A stretch of DNA of 64,000 bases from Virgibacillus phasianinus (GCF_002216775.1 NZ_CP022315.1:3410001-3474000); one strand, 5' to 3'. Positions 17,178-25,978 are shown, counted from the stretch's first letter. Notes: a model not told the origin generated them from the sequence alone. Translations and numbers: made by a program.

Positions 17178-17336
17178 TCAATCATAAAAAGAAAAACGTC
17201 TTGGCTTTTTTTGTTCCTTTTGTGTTTGCTTATTCTCGAGACGCATTTCAATCTGAGACAATTTCTTCTCATCTGTAAGCAGTTCTTGTTTATATTGTTT
17301 AACGAGGTCTTCGAAGTTTCTAGTCTTAGGACGCAT
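17178..17336 (-). CDS. FbpB-family small basic protein
   Basis: A 52-residue basic protein starting MRPKTRNFEDLVKQYKQELL and ending in KKPRRFSFYD, with a heptad-like middle. The N-terminal pattern (basic, then xFEDLVxxxKxELLxD) fits the FbpB family of Fur-regulated small basic proteins. In B. subtilis these act with the small RNA FsrA to lower translation of iron-rich proteins. Start ATG at 17336 is supported by AAAAGGAG 8 bases upstream. I find no convincing Fur box upstream, so iron control is not shown here; a TATAAT word lies at 17366-17371. Confidence 0.75.
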   Translation of the reverse strand: MRPKTRNFEDLVKQYKQELLTDEKKLSQIEMRLENKQTQKEQKKPRRFSFYD

Positions 17337-17533
17337 TTGCCTCACTCCTTTTATTTTATAATCTTATTATACCCTATTTCCAAATCGATAAATCAAAATT
17401 GTTTGAACATTTAGTGAAGAAATAACGTTTTTTCTTTAAGTAGTCATCTTTATACACTTTCTACCTTAAAACAAAAAAACTGATATACATGAATTGTATA
17501 CCAGACCTTGTCAAAGCTATCTTAGGATAAAGT

Positions 17534-17716
17534 TTAATTATGTTCGCTATTTTTTGTTTCATTAAGTAAGACGCTATCATACAGATTTAATAATTTATCG
17601 AGTTCTTGGCTAATGATAATTGATTCTTTACTTGTGAACCCTTTTTTAAAGGCAACCTTTGCCATTTCGTTACGCAGAAATTCAATTCTTTCCAACAGCA
17701 TGTCTATTTTCCTCAT
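17534..17716 (-). CDS. Spo0E-like aspartyl-phosphate phosphatase
   Basis: A helical hairpin protein of about 60 residues with the signature SQELDKLLNLY (about residues 38-48), the core of Spo0E-type phosphatases that dephosphorylate Spo0A~P and delay sporulation. The start is unclear. The strong GGGGAGG site is 16 bases before ATG 17716, but only 10 bases before an in-frame ATT codon (17722). An unusual ATT start would fit the spacing better, and the frame is open to 17776. The assignment rests on the signature motif and size. Confidence 0.75.
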   Translation of the reverse strand: MRKIDMLLERIEFLRNEMAKVAFKKGFTSKESIIISQELDKLLNLYDSVLLNETKNSEHN

Positions 17717-18019
17717 TTCAATTAAATGGTTACCTCCCCGCACACTCATAGCTGATACCACTTTAGCACAGTACAATAGCTTTTGCCAAGTTTTGATAAA
17801 GGAACATGAAAAGTTTTTTACAATTTATGCAAAAGACTATAATATTATTGGGGAAAGTGATACCGTTATACTATTGAATAACTGGTTTAAACAAGGATAA
17901 ACATTTATTATTTTATCAGTTGATAAGAATGCTATCATGATTTATCTTTAAGAATAATAGTATCCAAGTAATACAATGCATTTTATTTGAATGGATCATG
18001 TTAGGAAAGGATGTCAAAG

Positions 18020-18547
18020 TTGGTAAAGAAGGATAAACAGAAAAATGAATGGTTAGAGTGGGGAAAGGCAATTTTTATCGCAATATTATTAGCATTTTTT
18101 CTACGTACGTTTGTTTTCGCAACATCAATTGTTGAAGGTGAAAGCATGGTCCCTACATTACAGGATGGAGAACGCGTTATCTTTAACAAACTAATATACC
18201 TAGTTGATGAGCCAGAACGTGGAGATGTAGTAATTATTAAGCGCCCCGTTAAAAATTACGTAAAACGTGTAATCGGTTTACCAGGTGATACTGTTAAATT
18301 TCGCAATCACCATTTGTATATTAATGGTGAACAATATGAAAAAACCTTTATTAGTGTAGATGCTTTAAATCACACAGGAAATTTTGGCCCGATAGAAGTT
18401 CCAGATGATAAATACTTCGTAATGGGTGATAATCGGGCTATCAGTAAAGACAGTAGAAATGGATTAGGTTTTATTAATGCGGATGATATCGTAGGCCGAT
18501 CTGAATTTGTCATTTATCCATTTGACGAATGGTCCATGATAAAATAA
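18020..18547 (+). CDS. lepB: Type I signal peptidase (SipS/LepB family)
   Basis: A 175-residue membrane-anchored serine protease that removes signal peptides from exported proteins. One N-terminal helix (AIFIAILLAFFLRTF) is followed by the Ser box GESMVPT (Ser about 42) and the Lys box YVKRVIGLPGD (Lys about 82), then GDNRAISKDSR. It is the short Bacillus type. Start: an ATG at 18011 touches the ribosome binding site AGGAAAGG, while the in-frame TTG at 18020 lies 9 bases after it, so TTG 18020 is preferred. A strong terminator follows. Confidence 0.88.
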   Translation: MVKKDKQKNEWLEWGKAIFIAILLAFFLRTFVFATSIVEGESMVPTLQDGERVIFNKLIYLVDEPERGDVVIIKRPVKNYVKRVIGLPGDTVKFRNHHLYINGEQYEKTFISVDALNHTGNFGPIEVPDDKYFVMGDNRAISKDSRNGLGFINADDIVGRSEFVIYPFDEWSMIK

Positions 18548-18552
18548 TTAAT

Positions 18553-18591
18553 GAGGGTCAGACTGTTTCATCGGTCTGGCCCCTTTTTTTA
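18553..18591 (+). terminator. Terminator after signal peptidase
   Basis: GGGTCAGAC and GTCTGGCCC arms (one G-T pair) followed by CTTTTTTT. Confidence 0.9.
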
Positions 18592-18610
18592 GTTTATATC
18601 TTCACTGTTA

Positions 18611-18691
18611 TTACTTCTCATTATCAAATACACAATATCCAATATTTAAGATTACAAGTGCAAAACAAACTACCGACAATGCAATTTCCAT
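18611..18691 (-). CDS. Putative 26-residue single-helix membrane peptide
   Basis: A short frame on the minus strand: M-E-I-A start, about 20 hydrophobic residues containing two Cys, and an FDNEK tail. It has a very strong site GAGGAGGTG about 11 bases upstream of the ATG. The gap of more than 300 bases between signal peptidase and the zinc-ribbon gene contains nothing else. It could be a small membrane protein or a leader peptide. No homologue is recalled, so support is the ribosome binding site and composition only. Confidence 0.45.
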   Translation of the reverse strand: MEIALSVVCFALVILNIGYCVFDNEK

Positions 18692-18886
18692 TAAAATGTG
18701 CACCTCCTCAACATGATGTATGTAATTTAAAATATAAAAATAGTATGTGCAGAATTAGGCAACAAATGCCTCTCTTTCATCATACCAATTTCCCCATCCT
18801 AAATAAAGCAAAAATATGTTAAAATGATATAGAAAAACGGAGATGAATGATACATATCAACACCTGTGATGAAAGAGGTGGCAGTT

Positions 18887-20047
18887 TTGTTTCACTGTCC
18901 TTATTGTGGTACAAAAGTAAGAGATAATGAATCCTATTGCATAAAATGTGGCAAACAGTTACCAGAAGACGTGCATAATCGATTAACTAAACCAGCCAGG
19001 TCGAAAAAAATTTGGTTTTTACCATTAATCATTTTTGCCTTATTAAGTTTATCAATCGGCTTCCTTCACTTATTTTTGGAAAATCAAACCGCCCAGGCAA
19101 AGGACCTCTATTCCAATGCAGAAAAAAAGGCTAGCGAGGGGAACTATAAAAAAGCTAAAACACTTTTTGAAGAGGCTTTAAAGCAAAAAGAGAATTTCCC
19201 TCAAGCGTCAAATGCAATAGAATTCATGGATATAGCGATGCAAGTTCAAAATAATCTTGATAATGCAGCCAAATACCTTGCCAAGCAGGAATATCAAAAG
19301 GCCCTGCAGCATATAGCTGAGACGGATTCTACTTTAAAAAATTATAACGGCTCTGTAGTAAAAAAGTTAATAAATGAAATAGTACTAATGAAAAATACCA
19401 TTAAAACAGACCAATTAAAAAACCAATTGGAAGAAGAACCTTCCATTGATCAATTAAAAATATTACTATGGGAAGCTGAATCAATAGAAAGCAGCGAGGC
19501 TGAAAAGATAACAACTAATATTCGAAATCAAATCATCAATTATACCTATTCTAAAGCGAGTAAACAGCTAAATAAGCTCCATTTTTCGGATGCAGAGATA
19601 CTCGTTAAAGATGGGCTGGTTTATGCACCTGATTCCAAAAAACTTAACAGTTTGCAAACCGCCATTGATAATGAACGTGTTGCGTTTGAAACCGCGCAGC
19701 AACGGCGGATTGAATCGGCTATCAGTAAAGCTGAGGAGGAGCGAAAACAAAATAAAAATGACGCTGTGAAACTTGAGAGTGTTAAACTGCAAGAGAATAA
19801 GCAGGACAAGCTTGTTGTGAAAGGCAAAGTGAAAAGTGTCGCAACTATACCAATCAATACCATCTTGGTGGAATATGATTTACTGACAAAAAACGGCGAC
19901 AAATTTAAAGCAAATGAAGTTTATGTTTTCCCTGATACACTTTATCCAAATGAAACTGGTGAATTTGAATTTACTCACTTCGATATAACTGGCAAGGCCA
20001 AGGAATTAAAAGTAAAGGTATCCAAAATCAAATGGTATACGGAATAA
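18887..20047 (+). CDS. Membrane protein: zinc ribbon, helical stalk, FxLYD-like domain
   Basis: About 387 residues. The N-terminus is a cytoplasmic double-CxxC zinc ribbon (CPYCGTKVR...YCIKCGKQL). A single helix follows (about 43-62), then a long, charged, helical region with TPR-like repeats (YKKAKTLFEEALKQKENF). The C-terminal beta domain (about 300-386) resembles FxLYD domains. The frame opens at 18866, but AGAGGTG six bases before TTG 18887 gives a start right at the zinc ribbon (FHCPYCG). The protein ends 30 bases before a membrane-anchored serine protease, so the two are probably co-transcribed. Its role is unknown; the layout suggests a sensor or adaptor spanning the membrane. Confidence 0.7.
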   Translation: MFHCPYCGTKVRDNESYCIKCGKQLPEDVHNRLTKPARSKKIWFLPLIIFALLSLSIGFLHLFLENQTAQAKDLYSNAEKKASEGNYKKAKTLFEEALKQKENFPQASNAIEFMDIAMQVQNNLDNAAKYLAKQEYQKALQHIAETDSTLKNYNGSVVKKLINEIVLMKNTIKTDQLKNQLEEEPSIDQLKILLWEAESIESSEAEKITTNIRNQIINYTYSKASKQLNKLHFSDAEILVKDGLVYAPDSKKLNSLQTAIDNERVAFETAQQRRIESAISKAEEERKQNKNDAVKLESVKLQENKQDKLVVKGKVKSVATIPINTILVEYDLLTKNGDKFKANEVYVFPDTLYPNETGEFEFTHFDITGKAKELKVKVSKIKWYTE

Positions 20048-20076
20048 TAAATCGCACAAAAACGAGGTGTACATCG

Positions 20077-21216
20077 TTGAGGAAATATCACTATATACCA
20101 ATAGCCATTACAGTTTTCATAATGATCTTGGGTGGTATTGGTATTTTTGCTATTCATAACCAATGGTATTCAGACCAAGTAACCGTCAGCAGCTCTGGTA
20201 TAAATAAAATAAGTAATTCACCTCAAACATTAAATCTGAAGACAATTATTCATAATGCAGAAAAGAACGTAATGCAAATTGAAGGTCAAAATGGGGATAC
20301 AACAATTACCGGTTCGGGCTTCCTTTATAATGAAAAAGGCGACATTATAACTAATGCTCATGTCGTAAAAAACGCCGATATCATTCGTGTGCGAACATCG
20401 AATGCGCGCGTCTACCCTGCTGCAATAGTTGGTATTAGTGAGGATGTAGATATAGCGGTAATACGGGTACCGCAAATGGCAAATCGATCCCCTATCCCAA
20501 TTGAAAAGGAAATCAAAGCGGAATTAGGCGATGAAGTTATCGCTCTTGGCAGTCCACATGGCTTTCAGAATACTGTTACACTTGGAATTATCTCCGGTAC
20601 GGAAAGAAATTTTACTGTTGATGGATTCGATTACAAAAATGTCTATCAGATATCTGCCCAAATAACACATGGAAACAGTGGCGGACCATTAATAAATCGT
20701 TCAACTGGCGAGGTAATTGGAATTAACTCTGTCGGTACAAAAGATGGAACAATTGGATTCAGCATCCCCCTTGCTGATGTCATTGATCAAATTGAACAAT
20801 GGTCAAACGAGGCGCAATTAGAGGAGTTAAAGTTTTCAACAACATCACAAGTCATAGACAATATTGATGAGGAAGCATTTAAGGAAGATGCTGCATACTT
20901 AATTAACTATTTCCTTGACAGCATAGTGATGCGTGACTATATTAGCGCCTATACGGTTTTAGGCAGTGACATGCAGAGCGGCACATCATATTCTGATTTT
21001 CGTGAGCAATACATTCATGTCGTTAACCTTACTTATAAGGATTTCACAACTTCCCTGACCGATAACAACCAAATCGAGGCTCCTATTCAAATAGACTACT
21101 CGTATAAACAACCGGATAAAGGTACTACTAAAAAAGGAAACACATCGTACAAATTTGTAGTAGGCTATGAAAATGACCAAATAAAAATACTAAACATAAC
21201 GCAAATCAAAAAGTAA
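20077..21216 (+). CDS. Membrane-anchored trypsin-like serine protease (HtrA-like, no PDZ)
   Basis: About 379 residues. An N-terminal helix (IPIAITVFIMILGGIGIFA) anchors an extracytoplasmic protease domain with the full triad: His in ITNAHVV, Asp in DVDIAVI, Ser in HGNSGGPL. After the protease domain (about 60-250) there is no PDZ domain but a domain of about 100 residues (DAAYLINYFLDSIVMRDYISAY and on) that may be NTF2-like; that is inference. Start TTG at 20077 is set by GAGGTG seven bases upstream; the frame itself opens earlier and overlaps the preceding gene. Pairing with the zinc-ribbon protein suggests envelope quality control or signalling. Confidence 0.8.
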   Translation: MRKYHYIPIAITVFIMILGGIGIFAIHNQWYSDQVTVSSSGINKISNSPQTLNLKTIIHNAEKNVMQIEGQNGDTTITGSGFLYNEKGDIITNAHVVKNADIIRVRTSNARVYPAAIVGISEDVDIAVIRVPQMANRSPIPIEKEIKAELGDEVIALGSPHGFQNTVTLGIISGTERNFTVDGFDYKNVYQISAQITHGNSGGPLINRSTGEVIGINSVGTKDGTIGFSIPLADVIDQIEQWSNEAQLEELKFSTTSQVIDNIDEEAFKEDAAYLINYFLDSIVMRDYISAYTVLGSDMQSGTSYSDFREQYIHVVNLTYKDFTTSLTDNNQIEAPIQIDYSYKQPDKGTTKKGNTSYKFVVGYENDQIKILNITQIKK

Positions 21217-21280
21217 AACAACAGCGTAAGCGCCCATTACAAACAAAGGGCCAAGGCAAAAGTGCTTTAGTCAGAGAGAA

Positions 21281-21340
21281 ATCCGAACTATGATTCAAAA
21301 TTCTTTAATTAAATTTTGTAGTAGTTCGGATATTTTTCTT
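21281..21340 (+). terminator. Terminator after the protease gene
   Basis: ATCCGAACTA (21281-21290) and TAGTTCGGAT (21322-21331) pair perfectly, with an inner CAAAAT/ATTTTG stem, followed by ATTTTTCTT. Confidence 0.75.
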
Positions 21341-21354
21341 GGCTGTTTCCATAA

Positions 21355-21432
21355 ACCGCGACGTTACAGCAACGTGATTTCCGCTGCGGGCAGTCGCGCA
21401 CCTTAGGGCGGCTGGGTATGTTCCAGCCTCTT
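21355..21432. repeat. Remnant of a GC-rich dispersed repeat
   Basis: A GC-rich patch with words (TTTCCGCTGCGG, CACCTTAGGGC, CCAGCCTC) that recur in similar order at 7240-7300. No gene is supported; it looks like a decayed intergenic repeat. Confidence 0.35.
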
Positions 21433-21438
21433 CCAATT

Positions 21439-23115
21439 TTAAGCATAGCTGCAATACGTATTTTTCCCATTCTTTTTTGCTTCATATAATGCTTGATCCG
21501 CCTTTAATAAAATACCGTCAATGTCTGTATCATCTGTTGGATAAATGCTGATTCCAATACTTAATGTATTAGTAAATGTATAATCATCAATTTTAACCGG
21601 TGAACTCATGCGACTGATAATACTCTTTGCAATGATTACCGCTTCCTCCGCCCCATCAATTTTCTTAAGCAGAACAGCGAATTCATCTCCCCCAATTCGG
21701 GCAACAAAATTGCCTAATGGGATAGTCTCTTTTAACCGCTCCCCAATTTTAATCAAAAACTTATCGCCTATATCATGACCGCACTCATCATTAATTTTTT
21801 TGAATTCATCTCCATCTATATAACAAACAGCCATATACTTGGATATACCGTTATCAATTTTCTTTTTCTCACTGGTAAGCTCATTTATAAACTCCCGCTT
21901 ATTCGGTAAGCCGGTTAAATAATCTGTTAAGGCCAGTCTTTTCAACTTTTCTTCCGCTTTTACCCGGTTTGTGATATCACGTGATGCGGTAACAATTTGG
22001 CGGAGACTTCCATCTTTATTTTTAACAGGTTTGATATTGGATTCGACCCAAATGGCCCTCCCGGATTTTTTAATAATCCTAAACTCCGTCAATAGCGACT
22101 TTTTCACCTTTTTAGTTTTTGCAAGGATTTTTCCTAATTCCTTTTTATCATCCTCATGAACATGATTCAGCACCCAATTTCCGACTAAACTAGCTGGGTC
22201 ATAACCTAGTGTAGGCAAGTGTGAAGGTGATGCATATGTAATAATTCCGTTTGCATCAATAATATTTACCAGATCCTGTGTATGTTCTGCAATTAATCGG
22301 TAACGGTCTTGTGTAGCAGTTAACTTCCGTTTTGTTTCGATTTCATCGGTTATATTATGAATAATTACTGCAAATGCGACAAACTCCTGGTGCTCGTTTG
22401 GAATCGGCGTAAAACTGATCGTTGTATAAAGTATTTCTGCACTTTTTTTGGTCAACTCCAATGTTAAATTGTGGATCTTCTCCCCCTTTTTTAACAACTG
22501 GCAAAACCTTGTAAATTTGTCTTTTAGTTGTGGTTGAAATTCTTCCAATTTAAGATTTAACAATTCTCCCTTTGTGTATCCAAATAATCGGATAAATGAT
22601 TCATTCGTTACCAGGAACCTACCTGTGAAATCAATCATGGCGACACCATTATCCGTTGTATCCATGTAAGTTGAAAATAATCGGTTTAAATACTTTACAT
22701 CATCTGATTTCTCAGAAAGCTGGGTAACATTCACGGTGACTCCCACAATATAGGTAATTTCATTACCTATATTGTAAACAGGGATGAGCTGTGTCCGGGC
22801 TTCATACTGGCCATTTGGAAGCATAACATTGTCTTTATATGTAACGATATCGTTTGTTTCCAGAACGCGTAGATAGTGCTCCCGCAAGAATTGAGCATGA
22901 CCAATGGAATTGCTGTCTCTCAGCTTACTGCCAATGTCGCGTCTGGACAGTCTTGCTAACTCCATTGCTGGTTTATTCATATATTCATAGATAAACAGGT
23001 GAGCAGTTTGTTCTTTTTTCACCTTCATCAGGAAAATGCCATCTGTTACAACAGCAGAAAACTGTTTTATCCATTCTATTTCTCCCTCGCTAAAACGTTT
23101 TATCTGCCGATTCAT
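21439..23115 (-). CDS. Multi-PAS diguanylate cyclase (GGDEF)
   Basis: About 558 residues: three PAS-like sensor domains (about 20-130, 145-265 and 270-395), then a GGDEF domain (about 400-558) with an intact ARIGGDEFAV active site. The last PAS ends in the standard PAC pattern (ASRDITNRVKAEEKL). The expected RxxD inhibition site five residues before GGDEF reads PLGN, so product feedback is probably lost. It should make cyclic di-GMP in response to a signal sensed in the cytoplasm; there is no membrane helix. The frame opens at 23142, but GGGGAT eight bases before ATG 23115 selects that start. Confidence 0.85.
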   Translation of the reverse strand: MNRQIKRFSEGEIEWIKQFSAVVTDGIFLMKVKKEQTAHLFIYEYMNKPAMELARLSRRDIGSKLRDSNSIGHAQFLREHYLRVLETNDIVTYKDNVMLPNGQYEARTQLIPVYNIGNEITYIVGVTVNVTQLSEKSDDVKYLNRLFSTYMDTTDNGVAMIDFTGRFLVTNESFIRLFGYTKGELLNLKLEEFQPQLKDKFTRFCQLLKKGEKIHNLTLELTKKSAEILYTTISFTPIPNEHQEFVAFAVIIHNITDEIETKRKLTATQDRYRLIAEHTQDLVNIIDANGIITYASPSHLPTLGYDPASLVGNWVLNHVHEDDKKELGKILAKTKKVKKSLLTEFRIIKKSGRAIWVESNIKPVKNKDGSLRQIVTASRDITNRVKAEEKLKRLALTDYLTGLPNKREFINELTSEKKKIDNGISKYMAVCYIDGDEFKKINDECGHDIGDKFLIKIGERLKETIPLGNFVARIGGDEFAVLLKKIDGAEEAVIIAKSIISRMSSPVKIDDYTFTNTLSIGISIYPTDDTDIDGILLKADQALYEAKKNGKNTYCSYA

Positions 23116-23182
23116 ATAAAAAATCCCCAATCTTATGTTCAATTACATTCATTTTTTATTAAAAAACTGATGAAAACGTCCA

Positions 23183-23210
23183 TACATTCAGGCTACATTT
23201 ACATATAGTA
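23183..23210 (+). promoter_or_regulatory. Candidate sigma-K type sporulation promoter
   Basis: CATATAGTA (23202-23210) matches the sigma-K -10 pattern CATAnnnTA, and an AC dinucleotide (23184-23185) sits about 16 bases upstream as in its -35. It lies 30 bases before the YjcZ-like gene, a type often made in the mother cell. A sigma-E reading is also possible. Confidence 0.4.
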
Positions 23211-23240
23211 TAACTGTAAACGTCTAGGAGGTGAAGTAGT

Positions 23241-23384
23241 ATGTCATATGGATACGGTGGATGTGGCGGTTATGAAAACAATGCTTACGGAAACAATAAT
23301 TATGGTAATTATGGCAATTCATTTGCCTTAATTGTTGTTCTATTTATACTTCTAATCATTGTAGGAACAGCTTTTTACTGCTAA
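23241..23384 (+). CDS. YjcZ-family small sporulation protein
   Basis: A 47-residue protein: a Gly/Tyr/Asn-rich head ([14 protein letters not shown]) followed by one membrane helix ([18 protein letters not shown]) and a final Cys. This head-plus-helix layout is the YjcZ/SscA type of small spore protein; SscA is needed for spore coat assembly in B. subtilis. Start ATG at 23241 has AGGAGGTG upstream. A sigma-K-like promoter lies just before it and a hairpin just after. Confidence 0.85.
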   Translation: MSYGYGGCGGYENNAYGNNNYGNYGNSFALIVVLFILLIIVGTAFYC

Positions 23385-23396
23385 TTTATATCTTTT

Positions 23397-23424
23397 GCTT
23401 GTGCTATTTCACTTTAGCACAAGC
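23397..23424. terminator. Bidirectional terminator hairpin
   Basis: GCTTGTGCT (23397-23405) and AGCACAAGC (23416-23424) pair perfectly between the convergent YjcZ-like and CdaR-like genes. Confidence 0.7.
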
Positions 23425-23426
23425 AT

Positions 23427-24641
23427 TTATTTATAGGATACCGACTCGGGATTTAAATGTTTAAGGATAAAATAAAGCATTGTACAATGTTCAAAATTAT
23501 TCGTCCTGAGCTTTGTTAGGCTTTCCATTTTTTTGAGTCGGTATATTAGTGTATTGCGGTGGATATACAGCTTTTTAGCAGCCTTACTTATATTCATACC
23601 GCTTTCACAATATGTCATAAAATCTGTGGTTAAAGCAACAAACGCTTTGTTTTGATATAAAGGTTTTAATCGATTAAAAAGAATAGATTGCACGTCCGTA
23701 CTAATAGCATTGGGTAATAGTTTGAACAATATATCCCAATCATAATAGGTAACGATTGCTGGACAAGTTCTGCTTTTACCAACAAATTTTCTTAATTCCT
23801 CAGCTTCCTGATAGGCTCGTTTGATATCTTTCATTTCGTAATACATGCTTCCTGCGGTTATCTTGCAATCTGACACATCATACGAATTAAACAAATCCAT
23901 TAAATGGCTACTTTTGCTATGAAACTCGTCCATTAGCCTGCGATATTCCCCATTATCTTTAATAGGCAGCAACAAAATCATTTTTTCGATAGTTAAAAAT
24001 CCGCATATGGCATTATCATTTTTCCCGAAGGTTAATTTTGTGCAGTTAATAAGAGATGCTTTAATTTGATCCAGGAATAACGTCAGTTTGTTGTGTTCCA
24101 TGTTTTCCATTAATGAATCACCTACATCAATGACAATGCATCCCCAATTTATGTTATCTTCAAACCCAAGGTAACTAATAAAATGGTTCAGGCGGGTATA
24201 ACTAATTTCTTTATTTACTAACACATACTGCAGAAAACTTTCAACTGCTCTCCCCTTCATTTCTTTCACCTTTAGTTGATGCGTTTCCTGCCACATTAAT
24301 TCTACATATTTCTTTACCAGTATGGCATATGGTTCTACCTCATCTGGATCGCCAATTATTCCGAGTACGCCCACTATTTTATAATTAAAATAAAGCGGTA
24401 CTGCAACACCAGGCAAAACATTATCCATTGTGGAAACTTTGACTTTACTGTACAATATTATCTTATCTTTTTTGATGACTTCGATAGACGGAGTATGAAG
24501 TGTTCCAATTCGGCTTTGGTTTGTATCCCCTATTATGTATCCCTGTTTATCACTTAAGCTGATAGAAAATGGCAGAATTTTTGTAATCGCTTTCACTACT
24601 TTTTGTGCAAATTGTACTAACTCCTCGATTGCTATTCCCAC
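23427..24641 (-). CDS. PucR/CdaR-family transcription regulator
   Basis: About 404 residues. The N-terminal sugar-diacid-recognition-type domain (about 1-130) holds the core FAQKVVKAITKILPFSISL and a VPLYFNYKIVGVLGIIG stretch. The middle (about 140-300) is GGDEF-like without its active-site motif. The C-terminal helix-turn-helix (MNISKAAKKLYIHRNTLIYRLKKME) is the PucR/CdaR DNA-binding signature. Such proteins usually activate nearby catabolic genes when bound to their substrate. It is divergent from the FAD oxidoreductase operon and most likely controls it. Start GTG at 24641; the upstream site AAAGATGG is weak. Confidence 0.8.
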   Translation of the reverse strand: MGIAIEELVQFAQKVVKAITKILPFSISLSDKQGYIIGDTNQSRIGTLHTPSIEVIKKDKIILYSKVKVSTMDNVLPGVAVPLYFNYKIVGVLGIIGDPDEVEPYAILVKKYVELMWQETHQLKVKEMKGRAVESFLQYVLVNKEISYTRLNHFISYLGFEDNINWGCIVIDVGDSLMENMEHNKLTLFLDQIKASLINCTKLTFGKNDNAICGFLTIEKMILLLPIKDNGEYRRLMDEFHSKSSHLMDLFNSYDVSDCKITAGSMYYEMKDIKRAYQEAEELRKFVGKSRTCPAIVTYYDWDILFKLLPNAISTDVQSILFNRLKPLYQNKAFVALTTDFMTYCESGMNISKAAKKLYIHRNTLIYRLKKMESLTKLRTNNFEHCTMLYFILKHLNPESVSYK

Positions 24642-24704
24642 CCATCTTTATTTAAATTAGTTTCACTTCTACTTTACCATATTTTGTGACATGGAATTTA
24701 AAAA

Positions 24705-24720
24705 GTACAAATTTTTGTAC
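24705..24720. promoter_or_regulatory. Palindrome, candidate operator for the divergent regulator
   Basis: GTACAAA (24705-24711) and TTTGTAC (24714-24720) form a perfect 7-2-7 inverted repeat in the 170-base divergent gap, 64 bases upstream of the regulator start and 92 bases upstream of the FAD enzyme start. It is a natural candidate for the CdaR-like protein's binding site. Confidence 0.4.
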
Positions 24721-24811
24721 AAAATAACCATAGTATTTCACCCGCTTTTGCGTTATAAATAAATAAAATGTTATGAATTATCCGAAATAATTTATTATCT
24801 GGGGTGAGGTA

Positions 24812-25978
24812 TTGGCTAAACAGACGGACGTAATCATTGTGGGTGGAGGAGTAATAGGTTCCAGTATCGCCTATCATCTATTAAACGATGGATTTACTGG
24901 GAAGATAAGTATATTTGAAAAAGATAAACTATATGAATTTTCCTCTACACCAAGGAGTGCTGGCGGTATAAGACAACTGTTTACTACCAGTATAAATATC
25001 CAAATAGGCAGGTTTGGGTTGCAACATTATAAAACATTTCCAGAGGATATGAAGATTAACGGGGAAAGGGCCGAGATAGACTTCAAACAACGTGGGTATT
25101 TGTTTCTAGCGAAAGATAAAAATATGAAACAACTAATAAGACAATGTCACCTGCAGAAAAAATTTGGTGTTCCTTCAGTACTACTTAAGCAAGAGGAATT
25201 AACATCGATTATCCCTGAACTGAACATCGGAGATTTACAGGGAGGCTTATATTGCAGTGAAGATGGCTACTTGGATCCCTATTCAGTTATGCAAGGATAC
25301 GCGAAAAAGGCAAAAGAACTGGGAGCTTCCTATATTTATGACGAAGTTGTTTCCATTAAATATGATAGACAGGGTATTAAAGGAGTTAAAACGAATAGCG
25401 GCGAAATAGTAGAGTCTCCGGTTCTTATTAATTGTGCAGGTCCATGGGCACCTTATTTAAGTGAACAGATCGGACTTCCTCTGCCAATCGTACCTTTGAA
25501 ACGACAGATCATTCAATTTGATATAGCTGACCCTCTTCAAAAGAAACTGCCGCTAACCGTGGATCCTACAGGGGTTTACTTCCGTCACGAGGGTAATTCA
25601 TTAATCTCTGGATTTTCAGAAGCAGTTAAACCCGGGATAGACTTTAGATGGAAACGTTCCTTTTTTATGGAACAATTATGGCCCGTGTTAGCCAATCGAA
25701 TTAGAAACTTCGAGCGTGCAAAAGTTTTACATGGGTGGGCAGGTATGTATAGCTATAACACGATTGATCAGAACGCGATAATCGGAGAACATCCATTATT
25801 AAAGGGTTATTATCTGGCATGTGGATTTAGCGGTCATGGCATGCAGCAGGCTCCCGCAGTAGGTAAAGGACTATCCGAAAAAATACAAACAGGCGGTTAT
25901 CAATCAATAGACCTAAGTCCGCTACGATTTGAGAGATTTGCAGAAAAAGAACTGATCATTGAAGGTGCAGTTGTTTAA
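24812..25978 (+). CDS. FAD-dependent amino-acid oxidase/dehydrogenase (DAO family)
   Basis: A 388-residue flavoenzyme of the D-amino acid oxidase/sarcosine oxidase superfamily. The dinucleotide motif VGGGVIGSSIAYHL (about 10-23) is at the N-terminus, an acidic residue follows at the end of the second strand (IFEKD), and the C-terminal GFSGHGMQQAPAVGK is the second flavin contact. Such enzymes oxidise C-N bonds of amino or imino acids. The substrate is unknown. Start TTG at 24812 with GGGGTGAGG just upstream. It is the first gene of a three-gene unit with an ornithine-cyclodeaminase-family enzyme and a PutP-like symporter. Confidence 0.8.
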   Translation: MAKQTDVIIVGGGVIGSSIAYHLLNDGFTGKISIFEKDKLYEFSSTPRSAGGIRQLFTTSINIQIGRFGLQHYKTFPEDMKINGERAEIDFKQRGYLFLAKDKNMKQLIRQCHLQKKFGVPSVLLKQEELTSIIPELNIGDLQGGLYCSEDGYLDPYSVMQGYAKKAKELGASYIYDEVVSIKYDRQGIKGVKTNSGEIVESPVLINCAGPWAPYLSEQIGLPLPIVPLKRQIIQFDIADPLQKKLPLTVDPTGVYFRHEGNSLISGFSEAVKPGIDFRWKRSFFMEQLWPVLANRIRNFERAKVLHGWAGMYSYNTIDQNAIIGEHPLLKGYYLACGFSGHGMQQAPAVGKGLSEKIQTGGYQSIDLSPLRFERFAEKELIIEGAVV

